Shown here: one piece after another, positions 52,431 to 61,949 of the stretch
Layout: each line of letters opens with the position of its first letter
Numbering within the stretch: position 1 is the stretch's first letter
Assembly: GCF_009905435.1 (NCBI RefSeq)
Contig: NZ_JAAAMT010000033.1
Coordinates: 1-64,000 of the forward strand
Origin: Pseudomonas sp. R5(2019)
GTDB taxonomy: Bacteria; Pseudomonadota; Gammaproteobacteria; Pseudomonadales; Pseudomonadaceae
Reading direction: 5' to 3'
Length of the DNA: 64,000 nucleotides
Notes under the pieces: generated by a model
The model's database searches: none
What the model was told of the DNA's origin: nothing
What the model saw: only the letters and a program-made list of their open reading frames with translations
Position numbers and translations under genes: made by a program

Positions 52431-53227
52431 TGCGCAGAAAATCCTTACTGGAACGCATTCGGCGGTTCGGGCGTTCAGGCATCGATGTGCTGGCCGTCCT
52501 GGGCCGTTCGACACTGTTTCTGACCCATGCCCTGGGTGGGCGTGGCGGTATTGGCGGCGGCTTTCAACTGCTGATCAAGCAGCTTTACTCCGTGGGCGTG
52601 CTGTCGCTGGCAATTATTGTGGTGTCGGGCGTTTTCATCGGCATGGTGCTGGCGCTGCAGGGCTTCAGCATTCTGACCAAGTACGGCTCGGAGCAGGCTG
52701 TCGGGCAAATGGTTGCACTGACGTTGCTGCGTGAGCTGGGGCCGGTCGTCACCGCGTTGCTGTTCGCTGGTCGTGCCGGTTCCGCGTTGACCGCCGAAAT
52801 CGGCAACATGAAGTCGACCGAGCAGCTCTCAAGCCTTGAGATGATCGGCGTCGACCCGCTCAAATACATCGTCGCGCCACGCTTGTGGGCCGGCTTCATC
52901 TCGCTGCCGTTGCTGGCCATCATCTTCAGCGTTGTCGGCATCTGGGGTGGCTCGTGGGTTGCCGTAGACTGGCTGGGCGTCTACGAGGGCTCATTCTGGG
53001 CCAACATGCAAAACAGCGTATCGTTTACCGATGATGTGCTCAATGGCGTGGTCAAAAGCCTGGTATTCGCTTTTGTCGTCACATGGATTGCCGTTTTCCA
53101 AGGGTATGACTGTGAGCCCACCTCGGAGGGGATCAGCCGTGCCACGACCAAGACCGTGGTATATGCCTCGCTGGCAGTGCTGGGCCTGGACTTTATTCTG
53201 ACCGCCTTGATGTTTGGAGATTTCTGA
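52430..53227 (+). CDS. mlaE: Phospholipid transport permease MlaE
   Basis: The 265-residue permease has about five membrane helices and the MlaE signature ELGPVVTALLFAGRAGSALTAEIG followed by TEQLSSLEMIGVDPLKYIVAPR. The ATG at 52430 shares one base with the mlaF stop; an adjoining TTG is not needed. Confidence 0.96.
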   Translation: MRRKSLLERIRRFGRSGIDVLAVLGRSTLFLTHALGGRGGIGGGFQLLIKQLYSVGVLSLAIIVVSGVFIGMVLALQGFSILTKYGSEQAVGQMVALTLLRELGPVVTALLFAGRAGSALTAEIGNMKSTEQLSSLEMIGVDPLKYIVAPRLWAGFISLPLLAIIFSVVGIWGGSWVAVDWLGVYEGSFWANMQNSVSFTDDVLNGVVKSLVFAFVVTWIAVFQGYDCEPTSEGISRATTKTVVYASLAVLGLDFILTALMFGDF

Positions 53228-53694
53228 TGCAAAACCGCACCCTGGAAATCGGTGTCGGCCTGTTTTTGCTGGCCGGGATTCTGGCACTGCTGCTGCTGGC
53301 GCTGCGCGTCAGCGGGCTGTCGGCCACCCCGAGCACTGACACCTATAAACTTTACGCTTACTTCGACAATATCGCCGGTTTGACTGTCAGAGCTAGAGTG
53401 ACCATGGCCGGGGTAACCATCGGCAAGGTCACGGCAATCGATCTGGACCGCGACACCTATACCGGTCGGGTAACCCTGGAGCTGGAAAAACGCGTGGACA
53501 ACCTGCCCACCGATTCCACCGCCTCGATCCTGACCGCAGGGCTGCTGGGTGAGAAGTACATCGGCATCAGCGTGGGCGGTGAAGACAAATTGCTCACGGA
53601 TGGCGGAACCATTCACGATACCCAGTCGTCACTGGTGCTCGAGGATCTGATCGGCAAGTTCCTGCTCAATAGTGTTGGCAAAGAAGCCAAGTGA
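53227..53694 (+). CDS. mlaD: MlaD, MCE-domain lipid-transfer subunit
   Basis: The 155-residue protein has one N-terminal membrane helix (IGVGLFLLAGILALLLLALRVSG) and an MCE domain (YKLYAYFDNIAGLTVRARV, MAGVTIGKVTAI, AGLLGEKYIGISVG). Six copies form the periplasmic ring over MlaE. It starts on the mlaE stop. Confidence 0.96.
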   Translation: MQNRTLEIGVGLFLLAGILALLLLALRVSGLSATPSTDTYKLYAYFDNIAGLTVRARVTMAGVTIGKVTAIDLDRDTYTGRVTLELEKRVDNLPTDSTASILTAGLLGEKYIGISVGGEDKLLTDGGTIHDTQSSLVLEDLIGKFLLNSVGKEAK

Positions 53695-53710
53695 AATGAG
53701 GAGTTATTCC

Positions 53711-54376
53711 ATGATGTCTATTCTGCGACGTGGCCTGCTGGTGCTGTTGGCGGCCCTGCCGATGCTGGCGCACGCCGTCACCGGTCCATCGGCCCATGAA
53801 CTGATTCAGGACACCACCACGCGTTTGCTGGCGGACCTGGAAGCCAACAAGGAAACCTACAAGACCAACCCGAGCGCCTTCTACGATGCCATGAACAACA
53901 TCGTCGGGCCGGTGGTGGATGCTGACGGCGTTTCGCGCAGCATCATGACGGTCAAATACTCGAAAAAGGCCACCCCGGAGCAGATGGCGCGCTTCCAGGA
54001 GAACTTCAAGCGCAGCCTGATGCAGTTCTATGGCAATGCGCTGCTTGAGTACAAGAACCAGGGCATTACCGTTTCTCCTGCCAAGGACGAAAGTGGCGAC
54101 CGTACCAGCGTCGACATGACGGTCAAGGGCAGTAGCGGCGCGAACTATCCGGTTTCCTACACCCTGGAGAAGATCAACGACCAGTGGAAAGTCCGCAACG
54201 TGATCATCAACGGGATCAACGTCGGCAAGCTGTTCCGTGACCAGTTCGCTGACGCCATGCAGCGCAATGGCAACGATCTGGACAAGACGATCAACAACTG
54301 GGCGGGCGAAGTCGCCAAGGCCAAGGCAGTGACCGAGGAAGCGGCCGATGAACAGAAGCAGAAACAGGCACAATGA
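53711..54376 (+). CDS. mlaC: Periplasmic phospholipid carrier MlaC
   Basis: The 221-residue precursor has a signal peptide (MMSILRRGLLVLLAALPMLAHA) and the MlaC/Ttg2D fold: YKTNPSAFYDAMNNIVGPVVD and WKVRNVIINGINVGKLFRDQF. It shuttles phospholipid between MlaD and the outer-membrane MlaA. The ATG at 53711 has GGAG at seven bases. It overlaps mlaB by four bases. Confidence 0.95.
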   Translation: MMSILRRGLLVLLAALPMLAHAVTGPSAHELIQDTTTRLLADLEANKETYKTNPSAFYDAMNNIVGPVVDADGVSRSIMTVKYSKKATPEQMARFQENFKRSLMQFYGNALLEYKNQGITVSPAKDESGDRTSVDMTVKGSSGANYPVSYTLEKINDQWKVRNVIINGINVGKLFRDQFADAMQRNGNDLDKTINNWAGEVAKAKAVTEEAADEQKQKQAQ

Positions 54377-54678
54377 CGATCAGTGAAGTTCGTGCTGGCG
54401 CGCCGGGGCAGTTGAGCCTGCACGGCGTGCTCGATTACCGCTCTGGCCCGGCCTTGCGCAAGGAAGGTCAGGCGCTGATCAATGCCAGCAATGGGCAGGC
54501 TCTGCTGGTCGATTGTTCGGCCGTGGAAAAGTCCAGTAGTGTGGGTCTTTCCTTGCTGCTGGCGTTCATGCGCGACGCTCAAGCGCTGGGCAAGACGCTG
54601 TCGATCAGGGCCATGCCCGACGATATGCGCGAAATTGCCCAGGTCAGCGGGCTGACCGAATTGCTGGTCCAGGATTGA
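54373..54678 (+). CDS. mlaB: MlaB, STAS-domain subunit
   Basis: The 101-residue cytoplasmic protein is a STAS domain (LSLHGVLDYRSGPALRKEG, LLVDCSAVEKSSSVGLSLLLAF) that binds and stabilises MlaF. It closes the mlaFEDCB operon; a terminator follows at 54688-54738. Confidence 0.93.
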   Translation: MTISEVRAGAPGQLSLHGVLDYRSGPALRKEGQALINASNGQALLVDCSAVEKSSSVGLSLLLAFMRDAQALGKTLSIRAMPDDMREIAQVSGLTELLVQD

Positions 54679-54687
54679 AATAGCCAG

Positions 54688-54738
54688 GCCCTTTGTCAGA
54701 GTTCCCCATTGCGGGGTTCGCAGGCGAAGGGCTTTTTT
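54688..54738 (+). terminator. Rho-independent terminator after mlaB
   Basis: GCCCTT (54688-54693) pairs with AAGGGC (54727-54732), with an inner CCCC/GGGG hairpin between them, followed by six T residues. It separates the mla operon from ibaG-murA. Confidence 0.75.
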
Positions 54739-54784
54739 GTATGATGGCCGACCCGCGCGCGTTGGGCGCCGATTGAGGTTGAGC

Positions 54785-55024
54785 ATGCAGGCCGTAGAAG
54801 TTAAGAGCTTTCTTGAAGGAAAGTTGCCAGGAACCCAGGTCGAAGTTGAAGGCGAAGGCTGCAACTTCCAGTTGAACGTGATCAGCGACGAGTTGTCGGG
54901 CCTGAGCCCGGTCAAGCGTCAGCAGGCGGTTTATGCTCATCTGAACCCCTGGATCGCCGATGGCAGCATCCACGCGGTCACCATGAAATTTTTCAGCAGC
55001 GCAGCCTGGGCTGAGCGTACCTGA
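54785..55024 (+). CDS. ibaG: BolA-family protein IbaG
   Basis: The 79-residue protein starts MQAVEVKSFLEGKLPGTQVEVEG and has the BolA fold with LSPVKRQQAVYAHLNPWIADGSIHAV and a conserved-type histidine and cysteine that can hold an iron-sulfur cluster with a glutaredoxin. Its place between mla and murA is standard. It lies 22 bases ahead of murA and is probably co-transcribed. Confidence 0.94.
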   Translation: MQAVEVKSFLEGKLPGTQVEVEGEGCNFQLNVISDELSGLSPVKRQQAVYAHLNPWIADGSIHAVTMKFFSSAAWAERT

Positions 55025-55046
55025 GCCAATTGGCGTCGAGATCCCT

Positions 55047-56312
55047 ATGGACAAACTGATTATTACTGGCGGCGTTCGTCTTGACGGCGAAATCCGCATC
55101 TCCGGGGCGAAGAACTCTGCCCTGCCGATTCTTTCCGCGACCTTGCTGTGCGATGGCCCGGTCACGGTTGCCAACCTGCCGCACCTGCACGACATTACCA
55201 CCATGATCGAGCTGTTCGGGCGCATGGGCATTGAGCCTGTGATCGACGAAAAGCTGGCTGTGGAAATCGACCCGCGCACCATCAAGACCCTGGTCGCTCC
55301 GTACGAGCTGGTGAAAACCATGCGCGCCTCGATCCTGGTGCTGGGCCCGATGGTCGCCCGCTTCGGTGAAGCCGAAGTTGCGCTGCCGGGTGGTTGCGCC
55401 ATCGGTTCGCGTCCGGTTGACCTGCACATTCGCGGCCTGGAAGCCATGGGCGCGAAAATCGAGGTCGAAGGCGGCTACATCAAGGCCAAGGCACCCGAGG
55501 GTGGCTTGCGAGGTGCGCATTTCTTCTTCGATACCGTCAGCGTGACCGGTACCGAAAACATCATGATGGCAGCGGCCCTGGCCCGAGGCCAAAGCGTGCT
55601 GCAGAACGCCGCGCGTGAGCCGGAAGTCGTCGACCTGGCCAACTTCCTGATCGCCATGGGCGCCAAGATCAGTGGTGCCGGTACCGACACCATCACCATC
55701 GACGGTGTCGAGCGCCTGCACTCGGCGCACTACAAGGTGATGCCTGACCGTATCGAAACCGGTACCTACCTGGTGGCCGCTGCCGTGACCGGTGGCCGCG
55801 TCAAGGTCAAGGACACCGATCCGACCATCCTTGAAGCGGTACTGGAAAAACTCAAGGAAGCGGGCGCCGAAATCACCTCCGGCGTCGACTGGATCGAGCT
55901 GAACATGCACGGCAAGCGGCCCAAGGCTGTGAACCTGCGTACCGCTCCGTACCCGGCGTTCCCGACTGACATGCAAGCGCAGTTCGTCTCCCTCAACGCC
56001 ATCGCCACCGGCACCGGCGCTGTGATCGAAACCATTTTCGAAAACCGCTTCATGCACGTCTATGAATTGCACCGCATGGGTGCCAAGATCCAGGTCGAAG
56101 GCAATACCGCCATCGTTACCGGCACCGAAACGCTCAAGGGCGCACCGGTGATGGCGACCGACCTGCGGGCCTCGGCCAGCCTGGTCATCTCGGCACTGGT
56201 TGCCGAAGGCGATACCCTGATCGACCGCATTTACCACATCGACCGTGGTTATGAATGCATCGAGGAAAAACTGCAGATGCTGGGCGCGAAGATCCGTCGC
56301 GTACCGGGCTAG
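55047..56312 (+). CDS. murA: UDP-N-acetylglucosamine 1-carboxyvinyltransferase MurA
   Basis: The 421-residue enzyme makes the first committed peptidoglycan precursor from UDP-GlcNAc and PEP. Start MDKLIITGGVRLDGEIRISG; KNSALPILSATLL; catalytic cysteine in PGGCAIGSRPVDLH (the fosfomycin target); DLRASASLVISAL near the end. Complete and typical. Confidence 0.98.
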   Translation: MDKLIITGGVRLDGEIRISGAKNSALPILSATLLCDGPVTVANLPHLHDITTMIELFGRMGIEPVIDEKLAVEIDPRTIKTLVAPYELVKTMRASILVLGPMVARFGEAEVALPGGCAIGSRPVDLHIRGLEAMGAKIEVEGGYIKAKAPEGGLRGAHFFFDTVSVTGTENIMMAAALARGQSVLQNAAREPEVVDLANFLIAMGAKISGAGTDTITIDGVERLHSAHYKVMPDRIETGTYLVAAAVTGGRVKVKDTDPTILEAVLEKLKEAGAEITSGVDWIELNMHGKRPKAVNLRTAPYPAFPTDMQAQFVSLNAIATGTGAVIETIFENRFMHVYELHRMGAKIQVEGNTAIVTGTETLKGAPVMATDLRASASLVISALVAEGDTLIDRIYHIDRGYECIEEKLQMLGAKIRRVPG

Positions 56313-56424
56313 TTTTCCTGAAGGGGTGCACGGACGCGCCCCGACATGCTGGACTGAATTGATTCGCGCCCTGCCGGGGTTCCCGGCGCGGCGAGAAGTA
56401 TCCTGATAAGGACCGACGTTTCCC

Positions 56425-57060
56425 ATGTTGACCATCGCGCTGTCCAAGGGCCGCATTCTCGACGATACCCTGCCGCTGCTGGCGGAAGCCGGCATCGTGC
56501 CGACCGAGAACCCGGATAAAAGCCGCAAGCTGATCATTCCTACGACTCAGGAAGACGTCCGTCTGCTGATCGTACGGGCTACCGACGTGCCGACCTACGT
56601 CGAGCATGGCGCGGCCGACCTCGGCGTTGCCGGCAAGGACGTGCTGATGGAGTACGGCGGCCAGGGCTTGTACGAGCCGCTGGACCTGCAGATCGCCAAG
56701 TGCAAGCTGATGACCGCCGGTGCCGTCGGCGCAGTCGAGCCCAAGGGCCGTCTGCGCGTGGCGACCAAGTTCGTCAACGTCGCCAAGCGTTACTACGCCG
56801 AGCAGGGCCGTCAGGTCGACATCATCAAGTTGTACGGCTCGATGGAGCTGGCACCGCTGATCGGCCTGGCCGACAAGATCATCGACGTCGTCGACACTGG
56901 TAACACCCTGCGTGCCAACGGCCTGGAACCCCAGGAATTGATCGCCCACATCAGCTCCCGGCTGGTGGTCAACAAAGCATCGATGAAGATGCAGCACGCC
57001 CGCATCCAAAGCCTGATCGACGTCCTGCGCCGGGCTGTGGAATCGCGACACCGCGGCTGA
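56425..57060 (+). CDS. hisG: ATP phosphoribosyltransferase HisG (short form)
   Basis: The 211-residue protein catalyses the first step of histidine synthesis. It starts MLTIALSKGRILDDTLPLL and has the VATKFVNVAKRYYAEQG and GNTLRANGLEPQE motifs. At this length it lacks the C-terminal regulatory domain, so it needs a HisZ partner, which is not encoded in this window. The spacing to hisD (about 125 bases) suggests one transcript. Confidence 0.96.
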   Translation: MLTIALSKGRILDDTLPLLAEAGIVPTENPDKSRKLIIPTTQEDVRLLIVRATDVPTYVEHGAADLGVAGKDVLMEYGGQGLYEPLDLQIAKCKLMTAGAVGAVEPKGRLRVATKFVNVAKRYYAEQGRQVDIIKLYGSMELAPLIGLADKIIDVVDTGNTLRANGLEPQELIAHISSRLVVNKASMKMQHARIQSLIDVLRRAVESRHRG

Positions 57061-57184
57061 CTGTTTTGCGCGACCCCAGGTCGCGCCCGTCTATCCGTGT
57101 CATAGCCAGAATTCTCAGGTGCCCGCGCGGATCGACTGCTACTTTAGGGCGCCTGAGCATTTGCCAATTATCGAGGCCCTCGCT

Positions 57185-58510
57185 ATGACCACGTCCACTG
57201 CAATTCGCCGACTCAATGCTGCTGACCCGGATTTCGCCCGACATCTGGATCATCTGCTGAGCTGGGAAAGCGTGTCTGACGATTCGGTCAACCAGCGCGT
57301 GCTCGACATCATCAAGGCCGTGCGCGAGCGCGGTGATGCGGCGCTGGTGGAGTTCACCCAGCGTTTCGACGGCGTTCAGGCCACCTCCATTGACGACCTG
57401 ATCCTCAAGCGCGACCGCCTGGAACTGGCCCTGACCCGCATCACCCCGGAGCAGCGCCAGGCCCTGGAAAAGGCCGCCGAACGTGTGCGCAGCTACCACG
57501 AGCGGCAAAAGCAGGATTCCTGGAGCTACACCGAGGCCGACGGTACGGTGCTGGGCCAGAAAGTCACGCCGCTGGACCGTGCCGGCCTGTATGTGCCGGG
57601 TGGCAAGGCGTCGTACCCCTCGTCGGTACTGATGAACGCCATTCCTGCCAAGGTCGCGGGTGTGACTGAGGTGGTCATGGTGGTGCCGACGCCGCGTGGC
57701 GAAGTCAATGAGCTGGTGCTGGCGGCGGCGTGCATCGCCGGTGTCGACCGGGTCTTCACCATCGGTGGCGCCCAGGCCGTCGCGGCGCTGGCTTACGGCA
57801 CTGAAAGCGTGCCCCAGGTCGACAAGGTCGTCGGCCCTGGCAACATCTATGTCGCCACCGCCAAGCGCCACGTGTTCGGCCAGGTTGGCATCGACATGAT
57901 CGCCGGCCCCTCGGAAATCCTGGTGGTGTGCGATGGCCAGACCGATCCGGACTGGATCGCCATGGACCTGTTCTCCCAGGCCGAGCACGATGAAGATGCC
58001 CAGGCGATTCTGGTCAGCCCGGACGCTGCCTTCCTGGACAAGGTCGCTGCCAGCATCGACAAGCTGCTGCCGACCATGGACCGCGCCGAAATCATCAATA
58101 CCTCGATCAACGGTCGCGGGGCGCTGATTCTGGTTCGTGACATGCAGCAGGCCATTGAAGTCGCCAACCGCATTGCCCCTGAGCATTTGGAGTTGTCAGT
58201 CGCCGATCCGCAAGCCTGGCTGCCGCAGATCCGCCACGCTGGCGCGATCTTCATGGGCCGTCACACCAGCGAAGCGCTGGGCGACTACTGCGCAGGTCCC
58301 AACCATGTGCTGCCGACCTCCGGCACCGCACGGTTTTCGTCGCCGCTGGGGGTGTATGACTTCCAGAAACGTTCTTCGATCATTTTCTGCTCGGAGCAGG
58401 GCGCTTCGGAACTGGGCAAGACCGCTTCGGTGCTGGCCCGGGGTGAATCCCTGAGCGCCCATGCCCGTAGTGCTGAATACCGCATCATTGCCGACAAGAA
58501 AGGGGAATGA
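57185..58510 (+). CDS. hisD: Histidinol dehydrogenase HisD
   Basis: The 441-residue zinc enzyme carries out the last two oxidations to histidine. It has GLYVPGGKASYPSSVLMNAIPA, AQAVAALAYGTESVPQVDKVVGPGN, DLFSQAEHDEDAQA and NHVLPTSGTARF. I start at MTTSTAIRRLNAADPD; an in-frame start 66 bases upstream is not typical. It is followed two bases later by the hisC start. Confidence 0.97.
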   Translation: MTTSTAIRRLNAADPDFARHLDHLLSWESVSDDSVNQRVLDIIKAVRERGDAALVEFTQRFDGVQATSIDDLILKRDRLELALTRITPEQRQALEKAAERVRSYHERQKQDSWSYTEADGTVLGQKVTPLDRAGLYVPGGKASYPSSVLMNAIPAKVAGVTEVVMVVPTPRGEVNELVLAAACIAGVDRVFTIGGAQAVAALAYGTESVPQVDKVVGPGNIYVATAKRHVFGQVGIDMIAGPSEILVVCDGQTDPDWIAMDLFSQAEHDEDAQAILVSPDAAFLDKVAASIDKLLPTMDRAEIINTSINGRGALILVRDMQQAIEVANRIAPEHLELSVADPQAWLPQIRHAGAIFMGRHTSEALGDYCAGPNHVLPTSGTARFSSPLGVYDFQKRSSIIFCSEQGASELGKTASVLARGESLSAHARSAEYRIIADKKGE

Positions 58511-58512
58511 AC

Positions 58513-59562
58513 ATGAGCAAATTCTGGAGCCCCTTCGTCAAGGACCTGGTGCCTTACGTCCCGGGTGAGCAGCCGAAGTTGGCCAAGCTGGTCAAGCTCA
58601 ACACCAACGAAAACCCTTATGGCCCATCGCCCAAGGCGCTGGAGGCCATGCGCGCAGAGCTGAATGACAATCTGCGCCTGTACCCGGACCCGAACGGTGA
58701 TCGCCTCAAGCAGGCAGTGGCCGAGTACTACGGTATCGACACGCGCCAGGTGTTCCTCGGCAACGGCTCGGACGAAGTGCTCGCGCACGCGTTCCACGGC
58801 CTGTTCCAGCACGGCAAGCCGCTGCTGTTCCCGGATATCAGCTACAGCTTCTATCCGGTTTACTGCGGCTTGTACGGCATCGAGTATGAGGCGCTGCCGC
58901 TGGATGAGCAGTTCCAGATTCGGGTCGAAGACTATGCGCGCCCCAACGGCGGGATCATCTTCCCGAACCCGAATGCCCCGACGGGTTGCCTGTTGGCGCT
59001 GGAGGCGGTCGAGCAACTGCTCAAGGCCAACCAGGACACCGTCGTGGTGGTCGATGAAGCCTATATCGACTTCGGCGGCGAGACGGCAATCAGTCTGGTC
59101 AATCAGTATCCGAACCTGCTGGTAACCCAGACCCTATCCAAGTCGCGCTCGCTGGCGGGCCTGCGGGTTGGCCTGGCGGTTGGCCATCCGGATCTGATCG
59201 AGGCGCTGGAACGAATCAAGAACAGCTTCAACTCCTACCCGCTGGACCGCATGGCGATTGCCGGTGCGGCTGCGGCGTTCGAGGACAAAGCGTACTTCGA
59301 GCAGACCTGCAATGCTGTGATCGACAGTCGCGAAAAACTGGTTGCGGCCCTTGAACAGCGTGGTTTTCAGGTGCTGCCGTCTGCTGCGAACTTCATCTTT
59401 GCCCGTCATCCGCAGCAGGATGCGGCGACGATCGCAGCGCGCTTGCGCGAAAAAGGCGTGATCGTGCGGCACTTCAAGCAGGAGCGGATTGCCCAGTTCT
59501 TGCGGATCAGCATCGGCACCGAAGAGCAGAACCAGGCGTTGCTCGACGCACTTGAGGTCTGA
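58513..59562 (+). CDS. hisC: Histidinol-phosphate aminotransferase HisC
   Basis: The 349-residue PLP enzyme has NENPYGPSPKAL, GNGSDEVL, FPNPNAPTGCL, VDEAYIDFGG and the PLP lysine in TLSKSRSLAGLRVG. I chose ATG 58513 (AAGGGG six bases ahead) over ATG 58507, which overlaps hisD by four bases; both are possible. Confidence 0.96.
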   Translation: MSKFWSPFVKDLVPYVPGEQPKLAKLVKLNTNENPYGPSPKALEAMRAELNDNLRLYPDPNGDRLKQAVAEYYGIDTRQVFLGNGSDEVLAHAFHGLFQHGKPLLFPDISYSFYPVYCGLYGIEYEALPLDEQFQIRVEDYARPNGGIIFPNPNAPTGCLLALEAVEQLLKANQDTVVVVDEAYIDFGGETAISLVNQYPNLLVTQTLSKSRSLAGLRVGLAVGHPDLIEALERIKNSFNSYPLDRMAIAGAAAAFEDKAYFEQTCNAVIDSREKLVAALEQRGFQVLPSAANFIFARHPQQDAATIAARLREKGVIVRHFKQERIAQFLRISIGTEEQNQALLDALEV

Positions 59563-59597
59563 ATAAGGCTTCGCGCAAGCCCGCCCTCCCACAAAAA

Positions 59598-59618
59598 AGC
59601 CCGCGCACTGCGCGGGCT
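59598..59618 (-). terminator. Terminator between convergent hisC and algW
   Basis: AGCCCGCGC (59598-59606) and GCGCGGGCT (59610-59618) are perfect arms around ACT; the A-run just left gives a U-tract for the minus-strand algW transcript. Confidence 0.8.
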
Positions 59619-59659
59619 CAGACTGCTGAAAACCCCAAATCTACCTGCGGGACTCGACT

Positions 59660-59761
59660 GTAGGAGCCGGGCTTGCCCGCGATAAGGACGCCGCGGTTTA
59701 CAGGTATTGCGCGTCATCGTTCATCGCAGCGGTTCGGCGCTCCGACAAGCCTTGCTCCTAC
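59660..59761. repeat. GTAGGAGCCGGGC-type REP (BIME) element, copy 2
   Basis: This unit matches the one at 43249-43352 nearly base for base at its left and central parts (GTAGGAGCCGGGCTTGCCCG, GGACGCCGCGGTTT, GCGCGTCATCGTTCATCGC) and diverges toward the right arm (GACAAGCCTTGCTCCTAC). Confidence 0.85.
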
Positions 59762-59780
59762 AGGGGTTTGTCCATCAACC

Positions 59781-60941
59781 TTATTCTTCCTTGGCCGCCG
59801 GTACCGGCGCTGGTGGTGGCCGCAGCCCGATCTCTGCGGTCAGTTTCATTTCCTTGCCGTTACGCATGATCTCGAGGGAAACCTTGTCGTTGGGTTTGGT
59901 CTGCGCCACCTGGTTCATCGAGCGACGCCCGTCGCCGGCCGGTTCGCCATTGATACTGAGGATGACGTCACCCAGTTGCAGACCGGCTTTCTGCGCCGGG
60001 CCGTCGCGGAAAATACCCGCCACGACAATGCCAGGGCGACCTTGCAAGCCAAACGACTCAGCCAATTCCTGGGTCAACGGCTGTACTTCAATCCCCAGCC
60101 AGCCACGAATCACCTGGCCATGCTCGATGATCGCCTTCATCACGTTCAGTGCCAGCTTGATCGGAATGGCGAAGCCGATGCCCTGGGAGCCACCGGACTT
60201 GGAGAAGATCGCCGTGTTGATACCGGTCAGGTTGCCGCGGGCATCCACCAGCGCGCCACCGGAGTTACCGGGGTTGATCGCGGCGTCGGTTTGAATGAAG
60301 TCTTCGTAGGTGTTCAGGCCCAGCTGGTTGCGGCCGGTGGCGCTGATGATGCCCATGGTCACGGTCTGGCCGACACCAAAGGGGTTGCCGATCGCCAGTG
60401 CCACGTCACCTATGCGGATATTGTCGGAGCGGCCGATGGTGATCGAGGGCAGGTTCTTCAGGTCGATCTTCAGCACCGCCAAGTCGGTCTCCGGGTCGCT
60501 GCCGATCACCCGGGCCAGGGTTTCGCGCCCGTCCTTGAGCGCAACCACGATCTGGTCGGCGCCCGCGGTGACATGGTTGTTGGTCAGCAGGTAGCCTTCC
60601 GGGCTCATGATCACGGCCGAGCCCAGACTCGATTCCCAACGACGTTGCTTGGGCAGGTTATCGCCGAAGAAACGCCGGAATTGTGGGTCTTCGAACAGCG
60701 GATGGCTGGACCTGTTCACCACCTTGGTGGTGTAGAGGTTGGCGACCGCCGGCGCGGCGGTGCCGACCGCCTCGGCGTATGAAACCGGCCCCTGCATCAG
60801 CTTTGTGGTCTGCGGCGCTTGCTGCAGGTTGATGTCCTGGTTCGGCAAGCCGACCCACTGCGGGAAGCGCTGGATAACCAGCAGGGCGATGAGCACGCCA
60901 GTCAGCAGTGGCCAGCCAAAATAACGCAGTGCCTTGAACAT
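59781..60941 (-). CDS. algW: Periplasmic serine protease AlgW (DegS-like)
   Basis: The 386-residue DegS-type protease starts MFKALRYFGWPLLTGVLIALL, giving one inner-membrane anchor. The trypsin-like triad is His in LLTNNHVTAGAD, Asp in DPETDLAVLK and Ser in NPGNSGGALVD, followed by one PDZ domain (RPGIVVAGIFRDGPAQKAGLQ). In Pseudomonas AlgW cuts MucA to release the envelope-stress/alginate sigma factor AlgU. An upstream in-frame extension of 66 residues was rejected. Confidence 0.96.
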   Translation of the reverse strand: MFKALRYFGWPLLTGVLIALLVIQRFPQWVGLPNQDINLQQAPQTTKLMQGPVSYAEAVGTAAPAVANLYTTKVVNRSSHPLFEDPQFRRFFGDNLPKQRRWESSLGSAVIMSPEGYLLTNNHVTAGADQIVVALKDGRETLARVIGSDPETDLAVLKIDLKNLPSITIGRSDNIRIGDVALAIGNPFGVGQTVTMGIISATGRNQLGLNTYEDFIQTDAAINPGNSGGALVDARGNLTGINTAIFSKSGGSQGIGFAIPIKLALNVMKAIIEHGQVIRGWLGIEVQPLTQELAESFGLQGRPGIVVAGIFRDGPAQKAGLQLGDVILSINGEPAGDGRRSMNQVAQTKPNDKVSLEIMRNGKEMKLTAEIGLRPPPAPVPAAKEE

Positions 60942-61162
60942 TGAACGAGTCCCGGAAATCCAAAAAAGCCAGCGGCAGCAGGGGAGAATTGAGCGCGCGA
61001 TCATACTGAAGCTGCGCCCGGGCAGGAATAACCCGGGCAACAAAAGCTGTAAGGTTTGCGTAAAGCTGGCCGACGGTTTCCCCAACCTCATCCGGCGGCT
61101 CATAATGGCGGGCATTATAAAGGGCCTGAGGCCTGCCAAACGGATTAATCGGGAGTCTTTTC

Positions 61163-61921
61163 ATGGCTGTTGCACTCAGCACCCTGGTTGAAGAAGCCGA
61201 TCGCTACCTGGGTAGCGCGCGGATCCAGGATTACTGTCCCAATGGGCTGCAGGTCGAAGGGCGCCCGCAAGTCTCGCGCATCGTCACCGGCGTGACCGCA
61301 AGCCAGGCCCTGCTGGATGCGGCCGTGGAAGCGGATGCCGATCTGGTGCTGGTGCATCACGGCTATTTCTGGAAGGGTGAAAACCCCTGCATCACCGGCA
61401 TGAAGCAGCGGCGCTTGAAAACCCTGCTCGGCAACGATATCAGCCTGCTCAGTTATCACCTGCCGCTGGATCTACACCCGGAAGTCGGCAACAACGTCCA
61501 GCTGGCGCGCCAGCTGGATATCACCGTTGAAGGCCCGCTTGACCCGGACAACGCCCGGGTGGTCGGCCTGGTCGGTTCATTGGCCGAGCCCATGACCGCC
61601 CGCGACTTTGCCCGCAAGGTCCAGGAGGTGCTCGGCCGTGAGCCGTTGCTGGTGGAAGGTAGCGAGATCATTCGTCGGGTCGGTTGGTGTACAGGTGGCG
61701 GTCAGGGTTATATCGATCAGGCCATCGCCGCCGGTGTTGATTTGTTCATCAGTGGCGAAGCGTCCGAGCAGACGTTCCACAGTGCCCGGGAAAACGACAT
61801 CAGCTTCATCGCTGCTGGCCACCACGCGACTGAACGCTACGGCGTGCAGGCGTTGGGGGATTACCTGGCCAGGCGCTTTGCGCTGGAGCACCTTTTCATA
61901 GATTGCGCGAACCCGGTGTAA
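61163..61921 (+). CDS. Nif3-like dinuclear metal-centre protein
   Basis: The 252-residue protein belongs to the YbgI/Nif3 (GTP cyclohydrolase I type 2-like) family that forms a hexameric ring with two metals per site: metal ligands in LVLVHHGYFW, SYHLPLDLHPEVGNN and AGHHATERYG. GGGQGYIDQAI and GVDLFISGEASEQ are further signatures. The true reaction is not known. It is divergent from algW across about 220 bases. Confidence 0.92.
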   Translation: MAVALSTLVEEADRYLGSARIQDYCPNGLQVEGRPQVSRIVTGVTASQALLDAAVEADADLVLVHHGYFWKGENPCITGMKQRRLKTLLGNDISLLSYHLPLDLHPEVGNNVQLARQLDITVEGPLDPDNARVVGLVGSLAEPMTARDFARKVQEVLGREPLLVEGSEIIRRVGWCTGGGQGYIDQAIAAGVDLFISGEASEQTFHSARENDISFIAAGHHATERYGVQALGDYLARRFALEHLFIDCANPV

Positions 61922-61949
61922 AGCAGAGTCGCTAAAACGGCAGGGCATA

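Noticed and set aside
60942..61139. 66-residue N-terminal extension of AlgW
   Set aside because: The standard membrane anchor starts at 60941, and the extension lies in the divergent promoter gap.
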